A stretch of DNA of 64,000 nt from Adiantum capillus-veneris (taxonomy: Eukaryota > Streptophyta > Polypodiopsida > Polypodiales > Pteridaceae), in the NCBI GenBank assembly GCA_014529385.2, contig CM043942.1, forward strand, positions 3,328,501 through 3,392,500, given 5' to 3'. A model generated the notes under the pieces. The model was not told the DNA's origin. It did no database searches and saw only the letters and a list, made by a program, of their open reading frames with translations. Below are positions 21,150 to 33,246 of the stretch, one piece after another (the first letter of the stretch is position 1; the number at the start of each line of letters is the position of its first letter). The position numbers and the translations under genes are program-made.

Positions 21150-21300
21150 GGATTATTATGGCCGAACGACGGTCGAAAAGTGATCGCAAAACAACCGATC
21201 GGCTGGTCGGTGGCCGAAAGTCAATGGCCAATGGCCGGTTGGCGGAAGTCTTTGGCCGGTGGACAAATTCAATGGCCGGTGGCCAAATCCTAGGCAGACT
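21150..21300 (+). repeat. GGCCGGTGGCC-type minisatellite in the copia LTR
   Basis: Irregular repeats of GGCC(A/G)(A/G)TGGCC with spacers such as AAATTCAAT and AAAGTCAAT, much more GC-rich than its surroundings. Likely part of U3. Confidence 0.6.
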
Positions 21301-21412
21301 TGTCTTCTCAAGAGCAGCCACACATGGCGGGATTGGAGTCCAACTTGGACTTGTCTATACAAGGGAGGCTACACACGATTGTTTCTCATGAGACAGGGTA
21401 GCTCTTTTGGCC

Positions 21413-21420
21413 TATAAAAG
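21413..21420 (+). promoter_or_regulatory. TATA box of the copia LTR
   Basis: TATAAAAG, preceded by GGCC and followed by AAGGCC, about 120 bp before the first coding remnant. Confidence 0.5.
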
Positions 21421-21529
21421 AAGGCCTCTTCTACACACAAAATGCATTGTGAAGGAGATGAAACAAAGTGTATGTGAGGTGGTGAGAGTGAAGTAAGGCG
21501 GGAAAAAGGGCCACGACAAGAAGGAATAC

Positions 21530-24310
21530 TTGTCCAAGAAGAAGAAGAAGTTCGAGTCTCAAGATAACAAACCAACATTGGAGGCCAATGTGGCAGGTAA
21601 AGTAGAGCATTATTCTCTAACTTTCTCATTAGACAATGTGTCTAATTCTTGGATAGTAGACTCTGTGGCTTTATTCCATGCAACACTGCACAAGCAGCAT
21701 TTCCAAGATTACACCATAGTAATTTTGGATATGTATTTGGGAGATGATGAAGCTTGTGAAATTGTTGGCAAAGGTACAATTTGTGTCAAAAATACTAATG
21801 GAAATGAATGGAAGCTTAAAGATGTTAGGCATGTTCTTTCTCTTTGCAAAAAATTGATCTCTACAGGACAATTGCATGATGAAGGTCACAACATTGCATT
21901 TGGAAACAAATGTTGGAAGATCTCAAAGGGATCTTTGGTGGCTTCCAAAGGAGAGACGATTGGTACACTTTACTAGTGTACTATCATCACATAATCTTCA
22001 ACTTGTGCAATAGCTATAGAAGTCAACACTGCAGTGTGGCACTACTAGCTTGGGCACTCGTGGCTTGGGCATATGAGTGCCAAAGGAATGAAAATCCTTC
22101 AATCGAAGAAGCTTTTACTAGGTTTGAAAGAAGTGGACTTAGAGTTCTATGAAGATTGTGTTTACAATAAGCAAAAGAGGGCAAATTTTCAAAAGTCATG
22201 AAATGAAAGTAAAATACAAAATACTTGAATTGGTTTATTCTGATATTTGGGATCCTACAAGTACACCATCCCTTGGTGGCTCATTCTATTATGCTACTAG
22301 GAAAACATGGGTTTATGTAATGAATATTGAATTTGATTTTTTTCCCATATCTCAAAAGTGGAAAGCCTTTGTGGAGAATGAAGCAGGTAACAAGCTCAAA
22401 TGCCTTAGATCCGACAATGGAGGCGAACATTGTAGCCAAGCTTTTGAAATATTTTGTGCTAGCAATGGCATTTGGAGACAAAGGACAACCCCAAAGACAC
22501 CTCACAAAATGGAATTTTGGAAAGGATGAACATAACAATCATGGAGTAAGCACAAAGCATGCAGCTACATGCAGGCCTACCGCTTGAGCTTTGGACGGAA
22601 GAAGTAAGTACGCTTGTGTACTTAATCAACTGATCACCCTCTACGGCATTGTATGGGGAAGTTCTAGAAGAGGCATGGACATGTAAACCTGTGAATTATG
22701 CATTTTCTCAAAGTGTTTGGGTGCGAGGCTTTTATGCACATGTATAGAAGCCTAAGGTCAAAGCTAGATACGAAGTCTAAAAAGTGTTTCTTCATTGGCT
22801 ATGGAGAAGCTAACTTTGGGTATTACCTATGGAATCGTGAAGATGGTAAAATCTTTAGAAGTAGGGATGTAATTCTCAACGAACAAAATATGTACAAAGA
22901 TTACTTGGAAAGAAAACAAACAGAAAACACACATGACAAGTACATGGAGCTTGAGGACGGTGAAGACTCAAGGAGTGCAATTGGTGACAACGTGCAACAA
23001 CGTCAAACAGTGAGGAGCCTCAACCTATGCCCCAAAGATCTACAAGAGCAAGTAGACCTCCAGAAAGGTTTTTTCCTTACTTCAACCATCTCTTGATCTC
23101 AGATTCTGGAGAGCTGGAATCATATGAAGAATCTATGCAAAATGAATCCAAAGAAGAATGAATGAAGAGCATGCAAGTGGAGATGGACTCGGTACATCAC
23201 AACCAAACATGGGAGCTGAAGGTGGGAAGAAAAGGTACAAGTACAGGCTTGTGGTAAAAGGGATTTCTCAAAAGAAAAGTATTGACTTCAATGCAATATT
23301 TTCTCTTGTTGTAAAAATAGACTCAATTAAGCTTGTCTTAAGCCTTGTGGCTACTCATGACTTAAATCTTGAGAAATGGATGTAAATACGGCATTCCCTC
23401 ATGGTGACTTGGAGGAGGAAATTTACATGCTTCAACCAAAGGGATATGAATTAAAGGGTGAAAAGAAAATGGTTTGTAGATTAAAGAAGAGCTTGTATGG
23501 TCTAAAGAAATCATCAAGACAGTTGTACTTAAAGTTTGATTGATCGATGTTGGATCACGGATTTAAAAGATGCAACCCAAATCAGTGTGTCTACACGAGG
23601 AATTTGAGAGATGGGAAGTTCATCACCATAATGTTGTATGTTGATGACATGCTGATTGCAAGTGCTAACATGCAGGATATCAAAGACCTAAAAAAGGACT
23701 CTTTTTCAATGAAGATTTAGGTACTGCAAAGAGGATATGAAGATATCAAGGGACACGATGAAGAAGACCATAAAGCTATCTCAAGAGGATTTTATCAAGA
23801 AGGTACTAAAAAAGTTTGCAATGCAAGATGCAAAATTGGTTTCTACACCTTTGGCTAGTCACTTTAAACTAACCAATTAAATGTGTCAAAAGACACAAGA
23901 AGAGATAGCCTATATGTTTAAATCTCCACATGCTGCAGTGATTGGTTCTCTAATGTATGCTATGGTCTAGACAAGGCTAGATATTGCACATGTAGTGGGA
24001 GTTGTGAGTAGGTTCATGGATAATCCAGGTAAAGAGCATTGACAAGCTGTGAAGTGGGTACTTAGGTATCTAAAAGGGCCAACAACCAATGCTTTGTATT
24101 TTGGAGGCACTAATATTTTCTGTCAAGGATATGATGATGCAAATATGGAAGGTGACAAAGATACTTGAAGGAGTACTACTGGCTATGTTTTCACACTTGG
24201 AGGCACAACAATAATTTGGGCTTCAAAGTTGTAGAAAGTGGTCTCATAGATCTACTCTTTACAAAGAAGAACTTAAACTTGATGTCTATGCTTTGATTCT
24301 TTTTCCATTG
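21530..24310 (+). pseudogene. copia gag-pol remnants (protease, integrase, RT, RNase H)
   Basis: Protease region SNSWIVDSVALFHATLH (the usual DSGA/C has become DSVA) and LKDVRHVLSLCKKLIS. A GAG-pre-integrase block near 22050-22190 reads LGHMSAKGMKILQSK. Integrase: VYSDIWDPTSTPSLGGSFYY and LRSDNGGEHCSQAFE, then VFGCEAFMHMYRSLRSKLD with KCFFIGYGEANFGYYLW. RT: RYKYRLVVKGISQKKSIDF, AFPHGDLEEEIYMLQPKGYE, SLYGLKKSSRQ and the catalytic MLYVDDMLIASA near 23640. RNase H: TTGYVFTLGGTTIIWASK near 24180. All domains are in the expected order; nonsense codons and shifts are many. Confidence 0.88.
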
Positions 24311-27300
24311 AGCACTTGTAGCAAGCCTTGTTATTAATATTGTACAATGGAGAAGGAATAGATACAAGAGGATAGTGGTGACTGTTTCCATCCTAGGGTC
24401 TAAAATCTAGATGGCCAAATGGAAAAAAACCGATGGGAAATTTTTTCCTTTGGTATATGCTCTTATTTGAGTTGGACACTTGGAACTGAAGTAATTGTTT
24501 AAGCAAGATTACATCTTTAGAGAAACAAAAGAATAGTTTTAATTCAAGTGCCAATTATGGGACACTATATGGGCCTACAAGATAATTTTCAAGAAAAGCA
24601 TGTTGTGTATGAAGAATGGAGTTGATAGGTGCTACAAGGAACAAGATGTAACATGCGAGACCAAAATAAAGCTTCCACTTTTCTAAGAAGAGCTATTGAT
24701 GTAGAAGTTTCTCCACTCATATTTCTTAGTGTTCAGTGTGAGCGTCTTTTGGACTATGCTTTTTCATTCCACCAGACTTGAAATACATAGATTTTGACTC
24801 TTATGCTCATGTCTACTAGCATGAGTGATACAACTCAAATATGCTCAACTCAATCAACTTGAGCAATACCTAAGACTGTAGGCAACAAAAACATATTGCA
24901 TGAAGCTTGGACTAATGCCTTGCTCATTTATAAGCTTAGCAACCAAACTCTGATTAGGAAAATGGATGTTATTTGTATCCTAGAATCTTGAATCAAATTC
25001 TCAAGATTACCTCAAATATGCCATCAAGGACTTGTAGGATTGAATCGACAAAAGGAGGGTTCTTGAAAGACCAAATTAAAGGTATGCTATCATACATGTT
25101 TCACTATCTATGAATCTACAATTGGCATGGTGGTCTTGTTCTTCTTGAATATCTAAAAAGCCTATTTTCTGTTTTACTTTTTGATGATGGTGTAGGCATT
25201 GCTTCATGTCCTTTGTTTAGATTTCAACTTATGTTGTGAGAGGATATTAGAACCCATATCCACATGTTACCTTTGTAGAACCTTTGTGATTCAAGTAGCT
25301 TGATGTGAAAAATCCATTGTTGATGTTTATCATAAGATCCCATTGACCTAGTTTAGATGGTTTTCTCTATTCTTTTTTATGCAGCTCGAGAATTTGGAGC
25401 CCACTTCCATTTTTTGTTGAAAGGTTCTTGGGAGATAAATTCCTTTGACTGTTGTCTTTGCTATCTTTTAGCCCTGCCTAAATTCACCCCTTTCTTGGCT
25501 TATGATTTCTTGGTGCCTTCATTGTCCTTGGCTTCTTTTCATATGCTCTAACATGTGGCTTTGACATTTAAAGTATCCTGGAAATTTAAAATTATACCAA
25601 GAAGTTATCCACATCATGTGCTTTTTTTTATGCTACCTATGAATCTTCAAGACATACGAGATCATTGAATTGAGCCGAACTACTTGGAAAAACACTTTCC
25701 TCACTTGATCTACTTCAAAGATCCTAAGGAGGATATTTTGGTTGATAGAATTTGATTTTTTGTTTGAATCAATCAATGTTGATACATATGATATGGTGAA
25801 GGTACAAGAATTAGGATTCTCCACTGTAGCTTTACCTCTCTCTTGATATGTGGATTTTAAAGTTTCTACATCTCACTTCTTATTGCACTCTTCCACCAAA
25901 GGTACTTGTCACTTGTCACTTGCACATTTGTTTGGTAGGGAGAAGATAGGAAAAATGTTCTAGATTCTCTATAGCACTTTCTATATACCATTCATTGTTG
26001 ACCAAGAACTACTTCTTCAAACACTTTCCTTGGAGCCATCGATTTAAATTCCATCCACCTTTTTTTATTTTTGTGAATGTTAAGTCTATCCACCATTGTA
26101 TTGGCTCATTTTGCATGCAAAGGCTTAACAAGATTACTCTAAATTTGGTGTGAAACCATTTTTACCTTTGTTTTAAAATCCAATCAATAGTGCTACAAAT
26201 CTAATTCTAGATCAATTTGTACATTTTAGCACAAGTGCAATCCTTATTGGTGGTATGGAGAAAATATATGATTTCTTTGCTTTGAGCAAACAATAGGATC
26301 TAGCTCAAGCTCCTTGATTTTGTTTTGATTATGCACACCTATATGCATTTTTTGAATTTTATTTGTAGATCTCTCTCCTTTCTTTGAACTACCGATAGGA
26401 TCTAGCTCAACCTCCTTGATTTTTTTACTATGCACATATATGTGCATTTTTTGAATTTTTCTTGTAGATCTTTCTCCTTGATCTTCATGAGAATCCATAT
26501 CTCCATTCTTGGTCAGCTTGTACGATTGACTAGATTCTTGCTTTGTTGCACCCTTTGCAATCACTATCTGCAATATGACTTGTGACATATTGTTGTCACC
26601 ATTGGCTATAGGCTCCTTCTCCTTTCAGGTAACCACTTAAATCCCTTTGGTTGTGGCCAATAGGATCGTCCTTGATTAATACTTCATGTGTGATTTGATC
26701 ATCCAATTTAATTGTACGTGTAGAATCCTAATCTTGAACCATTGTTGATAGTGTCTCTATGTGCTTTTGTTTTGGAATTTGAAGCTCTATGGGTCAGTCT
26801 TAACCTCAATAAATCCATCATGATTTTTGTTAACACCTATTTCTTTGGTGATGACTTTGGCTTGAAACTTGATGATTCCCTTACTGATAGCCTTGGAGTT
26901 CTACACCTTCTCTTATCTGGTTCCTAGCCTTCTACGGTAGAATCTATTCTTATCATCCATATATATATTATCCTTGAAAATGATGTTGTAGCTCAATCTT
27001 TGTTGGGTGAACCCATATTTTGAGGTAGGCTTGTGTATCAATATACATAGTGTGTTCATGTGTATCAATCTACCTAGTGTGAATGATCCTTAATTTCCAA
27101 GTTTTGAGTGTGGATCTCCTCTTGATATCTTGTGTTTTATAAATCTGTTTTGAATTCTAAGAGTAGGAGAGGATAGAGCTTCCCATTATAGATATATAGA
27201 GTGCACAAATTGTATAAATTGACTTGCTAAAACTAGGTCAATTGTTAGGAATTACTACCTGATGGTGGATTGGAGACCATACATAGTTTCTAGAAGATCT

Positions 27301-29330
27301 TGTCTATCATGGTAGTAGCTTTTATTTAGACTGGATCACTTAAGATCAGTGAAATAATCACATTTGTCTTGTGGTGATAGACTAGCTTTTGGTGATTGGT
27401 ATTCACGTGAGATTGGCATTCAATTTGAGTAAGTTGTGACTAGGTTTTTCAAGAGGCTAACATCCTTCTGTAGCCTTCATGCACTAGTTAGGTCAACTAT
27501 ATCCTTTGGAGTGACAATTATATTTGAGGTTCTCACTAGTGTGGTAATATGATAGAGAAGTTGGGAGCCCCTTATCATTCGGTCTTGTTGTTGGGGACAA
27601 GGCAACTTAGATTATAGAAAACCATGTACTTACATTTTTTATCCAAAGATTTCTCTAGATCATTCTAGAGTTGTCAATTTATTTTTTATTTTAGCGTATT
27701 TTGGGAGTATTGGATAATTCTTGGGAACCTCTTTATTATATTTACATATTTTTGGGATTAGTGTGGTATAATTGAGGCTTTTGGGTAGCACTAAATTGAG
27801 GATTGATTAGTGTTCTTTTTTCATTCTCCACATCTTGTACATTTATCAGTTCTTCATAGGAGTAGGGTAGGTAGATTACATCATTAGAGGTGTGAACCAC
27901 CCCTAGATCCATCAAAACTCATCTAGAGTGAGCTTCAAGTGAATTCTTATAGGGTTCATTATTAATACTCCCCCCTTACCCCTCTATTAAAATCTTGACA
28001 TGAATAGATCGATCCCTCATTTTTTATGAATTAAGGAGCCCCTCTTGTTAATGTGTCTTTGTAAGATTATTTCAAATTTGAAAAAATATAAAAACCATCT
28101 TGTTGAACTCACGTGGTATACTAACATGATTATATAGAAGAACTCTCAAGAGTGAATTTAAAATTTTGGGTAGCATTTTTATCTCCAAAGACCAAATTTA
28201 GAGAACTTCCTGGGTTGTTATGCTTGATAGAAGTGTCAAAACATTGTTTCGATATTAACCATGGCTAGAACTTGAAAAATACAAATTTGCAATATTTGTT
28301 AAGAATCATGATTCTTAACATTTGTGCATAGCAACATATCTTGACATTGCAAAATGGATGTATATATATGTTGTGTACAATATGTGTGCATGAGGTTTGA
28401 GTGCTTGTGGATCACAAAACTAGAACCAAAACCACAAATTGGTCAAAAAAAACATACAAATGCCAAAAATACTTAAAAATTGATCAAAACAGATACCCAC
28501 TTGGCATTTGAGGTGACCATTGGGATCACAAAGCAGTAGAAAACAAGTGGCATAGTTCTAGTCTAAACCTATTAAAAAATAAAATATCATAACTTTAGGA
28601 AAAACCTCATCATTTTAAAAGAAACTTTGGTGCCTTGGGTATATATATGCTAATTAGAGTGTGTTTGTGAAGTTTGGTAAATTTTGGGTCATCAAATCAA
28701 GTTTAAGCATTAAAACTAGAATTAGAGTGTTTGGTACTCTGAATGAAAACTGGCATCGTGGCATAGCAAAAGAGATCCAAATTGAACCCACAATTTCCAA
28801 GTGGTATAATTTAGCACTATAAATAAGTTTAGAAGGTTAGAATCTCCACAGCAAGTAATCCAAAAACCATGGTTTTTAATAGTTCCACTATATAATTATG
28901 TTAGTAAACCAGGTGAGTTATGACATAATAGTTCCTCTAGTCAAAATGACTCTCAAAATTGACAAACTAAGTGCCCTGCGTAAATGGATTACAAGCTAGA
29001 ACCTATTTTCCTCGGTCTAATCAATAACGTCCCTCAAGTACATGCATAACAATAGTAAGTACAATCATAAACACGACAACAATGTGGAATCAAACTTGCA
29101 TAAGATGTGAAAATTACAAATTTTCACATTAATAGGCATCTTTTGGCTTCTCTTAGCATGGTTGGTAACACTTACGCATCTTTGTTAGAGATTTCTTTTG
29201 TTTCTTAGAGAGTCCACCATTCTTGCTAAGGGATTCCTTACAATTCTTACTCAGAGCTTCAAAACTCTATTTCCATTGTCTCCCTATTAAATATAACCTT
29301 TTATCTCCTGTAATGAATATTTTAAATAAC
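24311..29330. other. long AT-rich stretch without recognisable genes
   Basis: About 5 kb. I find no LTR ends, poly-A tails or conserved coding motifs. The one notable item is a short duplicated ORF at 26244-26588. Ancient unrecognised repeats are likely. Confidence 0.35.
26244..26588 (-). other. small ORF with a 34-residue tandem duplication
   Basis: 114 codons, minus strand. The segment GERSTRKIQKMHIYVHSKKI..ELDPI is repeated in frame as GERSTNKIQKMHIGVHNQNK..ELDPI; the DNA period is 102 bp (34 codons). The product is charged and hydrophilic, with no membrane segment or known motif. I do not recognise it. It may be chance, since the surrounding region shows no gene structure. Confidence 0.3.
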
Positions 29331-29339
29331 ACCTCTAGC

Positions 29340-30162
29340 TGTAAATTTCCTATGAATATCAAGTTGAATCAATAGTATGCAAATACAAGAAGTGTGAACC
29401 AAAGGTCTCTGAGAGATGTAGACCAAAAAAACAAACTCCACAATGAGGGAAAGAAACATATTGATCTAAAGATACATGGAAGAATTTACCAAGTAGACCC
29501 ACTAACTGGAAGTTACCCACCATTGCATTCCCTCATGATCTGATGGGTTGATGGTTTATTGGGGTATTTTCCAAGGTTTTTAATCACAAAACCACCATAT
29601 CCATTATATCTCTTATTTAAAACAGGAACTAAGTTTGAATGGAACATAATTCAAAGAGCTTGAAAAAAAAATAACATCACTTAGACAATAAAATGAGCAT
29701 TTACAAGCTCTTAAAGAAACACCCATTGATTAAGAGCACGAGTAAAAGAAATGAAAGATATACACAATTTAAGATACGGATTTGGACAAAGGGAGAACTG
29801 ATTGAAACTAGCTACAAATCATTCACTAAGATGTTAGCCCTTGACATGTCTAATGGTATTTTCCAAGGTTTTTTAATCACAAAACCACCATATCCATTAT
29901 ATCTCTTATCTAAAACATGAACTAAGTCTGAATGAAACATAATTCAAAGAGCTTGAAAAGAGAATAAAATCACTTAGACAGTAAAATGAGAATTTACAAG
30001 CTCTTAAAGAAACACCCATTGGATTGAGAGCACGAGTAAAAGACATGAAAGATATACAGACTTTAACATAGGGATTTGGACAAAGGGAAAAGAGATTGAA
30101 GCTAGCTAGAAATCATTCACTAAGATGTTAGCCCTTGACATGTCTAATGCCTTAAGAAATAG
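29340..30162 (+). pseudogene. family U, N-terminal half (copy 1), interrupted at 30163
   Basis: Plus-strand remnant of an unrecognised protein family. It matches the minus-strand copy at 59984-58741: KLHNEGKKHID near 29440 against QLHNEGKKHID, then a coiled-coil-like segment (ELEKK..SLRQ.NE.LQALKE), LKETPIG and DMSNA near 30140 against DMSNV. It has many stops, and a 293-bp segment is duplicated in tandem. It ends exactly where a gypsy LTR begins; the rest of the gene resumes at 39045. Function unknown. Confidence 0.6.
29567..30150 (+). repeat. tandem duplication of about 293 bp within family U copy 1
   Basis: Starts TTTTCCAAGG in both units (29567 and about 29860). Both contain AAACCACCATATCCATTATA, CAAGCTCTTAAAGAAACACC and ATGTTAGCCCTTGACATGTC, with scattered differences. 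Confidence 0.9.
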
Positions 30163-31180
30163 TGTAATGGAATTTGCCTATTCAATTTGAGAGTAGCGGA
30201 ATTTAATGAGAATACTTTCAAGAAATGATTTTGTGAGCATAGAGGGTAGACATAATTGAAGATAGAAACATAATCATAGCAATTAGTTAACTTGGCATAG
30301 ACAATACTTTTGCAAGAGAGAGAATTTAGAGAACATGACAACAGTTGAGGACCGGATTTATGTGGAGCCGGTCCCCCCTCCAATAGGCATTTGTATTATG
30401 ATTTCTCCCATAAAGAGAGACTTGTTACAATACATTCTTTGTGTTCCTTGTGACCTAGGTGAAGCAATGAAGATGGAAAGCTTCATGCATCACCATCATA
30501 GCATAACCTAAACTTGAAGAAAGCTTTAACTATACCAAGCCTCAGTCCCAAGACCTCAAACACCTTCAAAGGTGGAGAGAGCTAGCAGGGAATGAGGGTA
30601 GGGAAGAGGAAGAAGAAACATTTCATACGAGAAAGAGCTAGTTCCTCACTTATCATAACTCTTGAGCTAGCATACATAATAGCATAGTAATGAAGAAGAA
30701 GGAGATGACAAGCTCAAGCATTGAAGCATGGCTCTTGGTTGGATTTGCACTCCATAGCCAAGAGTGTTGGTGTAGGCTCTCAACCTCTACTTGATTGGAG
30801 AGGGAGCTCTTGCACTTTGCATAGCACACAATGAGAGTGTTTGTGAGTGTGTGTGGGTGAGTATACCCCCTAAGCACCCCCCTAGCTTGCTTGGGTCGAC
30901 CCCCCCTTTTAGCTCATGCTTGAAGCTCATTGGACCCTTCCAGACCTAGTCAATCACAAGTAGGAGCCATTACAAGCAATAGGGGTAGCCTTGGGACAAG
31001 TTTCCCCCTTTCCCCTTTGAGAGAGAGGACTTGATAAATGCAAAATCAATTAATTAAATATCCTAAATTATCATTGGACCCCTTGGGTGTCCAACCAATA
31101 GGCTTCAGGCACACCATGAGGGCAACATGAGGAGGAACTTGACAAGTGTCCTTGCTGCCTCTTCAAGCTGGGGCTTCCCT

Positions 31181-31207
31181 TGTGTGTGTGTGTGTGTGTG
31201 TGTGTGT
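31181..31207. repeat. (TG)13 inside the 3' LTR
   Basis: 27 bp, directly followed by TTCTCTCTCATCCCCCCC. The same site in the partner LTR is 71 bp long. Confidence 0.95.
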
Positions 31208-31339
31208 TCTCTCTCATCCCCCCCCTCCTTGTAGGCTCGCCCCCCCCCCCCCCCCCTTGTAGGGATCTTTTTTACTTTGGATGAGCAAGCCCCTTAGTCA
31301 TCAAGCATGACTAAGCACTTGAAGTAGGGGGTGCTCCCA

Positions 31340-31520
31340 CAAGCATCTCAGGCAAGCTTCTCAAGGCACCTCAAGCACCTTAATCATGCACCAAGTCAAG
31401 CACCTCAAGCATGGAGCCAGTCAAGCACCTCAAGCATCTTAATCAAGCACCTCAAGCATGACAAGCACCTCAAGCAGGACAAGCACCTCAAGCACGACAA
31501 GCACCTCGAGCTTGGGCCGG
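31340..31520. repeat. TCAAGCACC minisatellite inside the LTR
   Basis: Repeats of CACCTCAAGCA with linkers GGACAAG, TGACAAG or TCTTAAT. The partner LTR (about 37735-37860) has fewer units, so the array has changed length since insertion. Confidence 0.85.
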
Positions 31521-31722
31521 GTTCCCACCTCAAGCTCATCCCCAGCTTACCTAAGGTCAAAGGACTTTTACACACATTATTGGAGGTCTTCAATGAAGCT
31601 AACCCTAAGGTCTTATGCTCCATTGGTTAGCCTTGCTCTTGATAGACCATCTCCCATTTGGGCCCCTTTACTATTGGCCCCGTGTTGAGATAGATCTATA
31701 AGCACATATCTATATCTTAACA

Positions 31723-32162
31723 CTTGTTCCCGTTTATTCTCCCACATTAAGTGATCAATTTAATATGAGAAAATCATTTGGGTTGGTTAGATATTAGATT
31801 TTATGACATTACCTCTCTCTTGAAATCATAGTCGTCCTCGACTATGAGGTAAAGCCTTAGTCATTAGTCAATCGTACTTAGCGGGTATAGGATCCCTTTT
31901 TTACCCTACGACATCTTTCCAAGATGGATGACTAATCCATTTGGTCCTTGGGAGACATAGATGCTGCAAGCATGTCTGCTCTTTAGTCCATTTCATTCTC
32001 CCAAAGTAGAGTGACAAATTCTACTTGGTGTTTGAGAGACGTCGTCATCACAAACATGATTCTAAGCATGCATACTAGTTAAATTTGTGCACAATTAAAA
32101 AGAGGATTAGTCTTATAAGACAAAAACATGAGACATTTAAAAGAAATTTGTACATTTGCTTT
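31723..32162 (-). other. 3' untranslated region and polypurine tract of the long-LTR gypsy
   Basis: On the minus strand, AATGTGGGAGAATAAACGGG lies directly before the 3' LTR and is shared with 57095-57115. The rest has no coding content. Confidence 0.65.
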
Positions 32163-33246
32163 CTATAATGTAGCATTGTAAGCATTGACAAGGTTCATAC
32201 TATCCTTAAGTTGTACTCCTTGCATCCATCTAGCATCTTCAAAAGGATAATTTTTGAACTTAATAAGATACCGTCGGATTATCTTACCATGTCGTAGTAC
32301 CTTGTCTTCATGCCGAAGGACAGCTTCGGGTTGTAGCACCTCTTCTTGGTCTTCGACTTCGGGAGGGTCTTCAATAATTGGTTCAATTGGTGGCTCTCCT
32401 TTGTAGGGCTTAAGTAGGCTTACATGATGAATTTGGAATAGGCAATGGCTGGAGTAATCCAGGTTGCTTCCCTCTATCATACTTGGTCTTTTGGCATACT
32501 ACACATTTTGAAACATACTCTTGTATGTCCACTTTCAGGGTAGGCCAATAGAAATACTTCTCTACTCCTCGGAGAGTAGGTTGAATACCTCTATGCCCTG
32601 CATATGGAGGAGCATGGGATTCATACATAACCTTCTCACAAAGGGAATGGGTAACACATAGCCTATTGCCGTGGAGAAGATAACCATCCTGCAAGGTGAA
32701 TGGTTCCTCTTTCTTCCCCATAGCAAGGGCTGACATTATGTCTCTAAAGTCAGGGTCAGTAGCATACTCATCTATCATAGAGGATAGATCATTGTGAGTA
32801 GCTATAGACACCGCATTAACTTTTGGTCGTCGTGAAAGTGCATCGGTAACTTGATTGTGCTTACCAGCTATGTGAGCAATATGGAAATTAAATTGCGAAA
32901 GAAAATTTTCCCACCTCATTTGTTTGTCGGAAAGCTTGGTTTGCGTCATGAAATACTTGAGACTTTGGTGGTCGGTTCGTAGTATAAATGGAGTCCCCAA
33001 TAGGTAGTGCTTCCATGTGTCTAGGTCATGTAGAATAGCTAAAATCTCTTTCTCATAAATGCCCAAGACTCGTTCATCACTATTGAGCCTTCGGCTCTCA
33101 TATGCTATGGCATGCCCTTCTTGAAGCAAAACCGCTCCAAGGCAATCACCACACGCATCACATTGGACCTCAAATGGTTTTGAGAGATCCGGAAGCACGA
33201 GGATTGGTTGGGAAGTAATCATTTTGCTCCTTAGCAGTCCATACAA
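32163..33246 (-). pseudogene. RNase H and integrase ends of the long-LTR gypsy, catalytic core deleted
   Basis: RNase H: FEVQCDACGDCLGAVLLQEG, AYESRRLNSDERVLGIYEKE, FILRTDHQSLKYF and QVTDALSRRP. The integrase zinc domain follows (MYESHAPPYAGHRGIQPT, CVVCQKTKYDRGKQPG). The sequence then jumps from IPN (about 32465) straight to HHVSLLKPYKGEPP. Compared with the copy at 60366-61606 this removes about 830 bp, the whole D-D-E core. The C-terminal chromodomain-like region remains (IIRRYLIKFKNYPFEDARWM). Integration would need another element's enzyme. Confidence 0.88.

Larger units (their letters stand above)
20985..21480 (+). repeat. 5' LTR of the copia element (right end uncertain)
   Basis: Begins TGTTAAG. 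It includes a GC-rich run of GGCCGGTGGCC-like units at about 21150-21300 and a TATA box at 21413. The inner end and primer site could not be fixed. Confidence 0.55.
20985..24310 (+). mobile_element. Ty1/copia retrotransposon, decayed, 3' LTR not found
   Basis: Starts TGTTAAGTATGGAGCC inside the plus-strand LINE. A promoter-like CCTATAAAAG sits at 21411-21420, then coding remnants in copia order (protease, GAG-pre-integrase, integrase, RT, RNase H) from about 21530 to 24310. I could not find a second copy of the TGTTAAGTATGG end near 24.3 kb, so the 3' end appears deleted. Coding frames are short and interrupted throughout. Confidence 0.82.
30163..31722 (-). repeat. 3' LTR of the long-LTR gypsy (1560 bp)
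   Basis: Plus-strand ends are TGTAATGG and CTTAACA; on the minus strand TGTTAAGATATAG..CCATTACA. It contains (TG)n at 31181-31207, a poly-C run of about 20 at 31238 and a TCAAGCACC-type minisatellite at about 31340-31520. Confidence 0.92.

Noticed and set aside
24311-29330. Host genes from short ORFs
   Set aside because: ORFs are short, lack codon or motif support, and no splice-site pattern linked them.
31340-31520. CRISPR-like regularly spaced repeats (TCAAGCACC units)
   Set aside because: Units are short and variable with no unique spacers; the array is an LTR minisatellite present in partner LTRs, in a eukaryotic genome.
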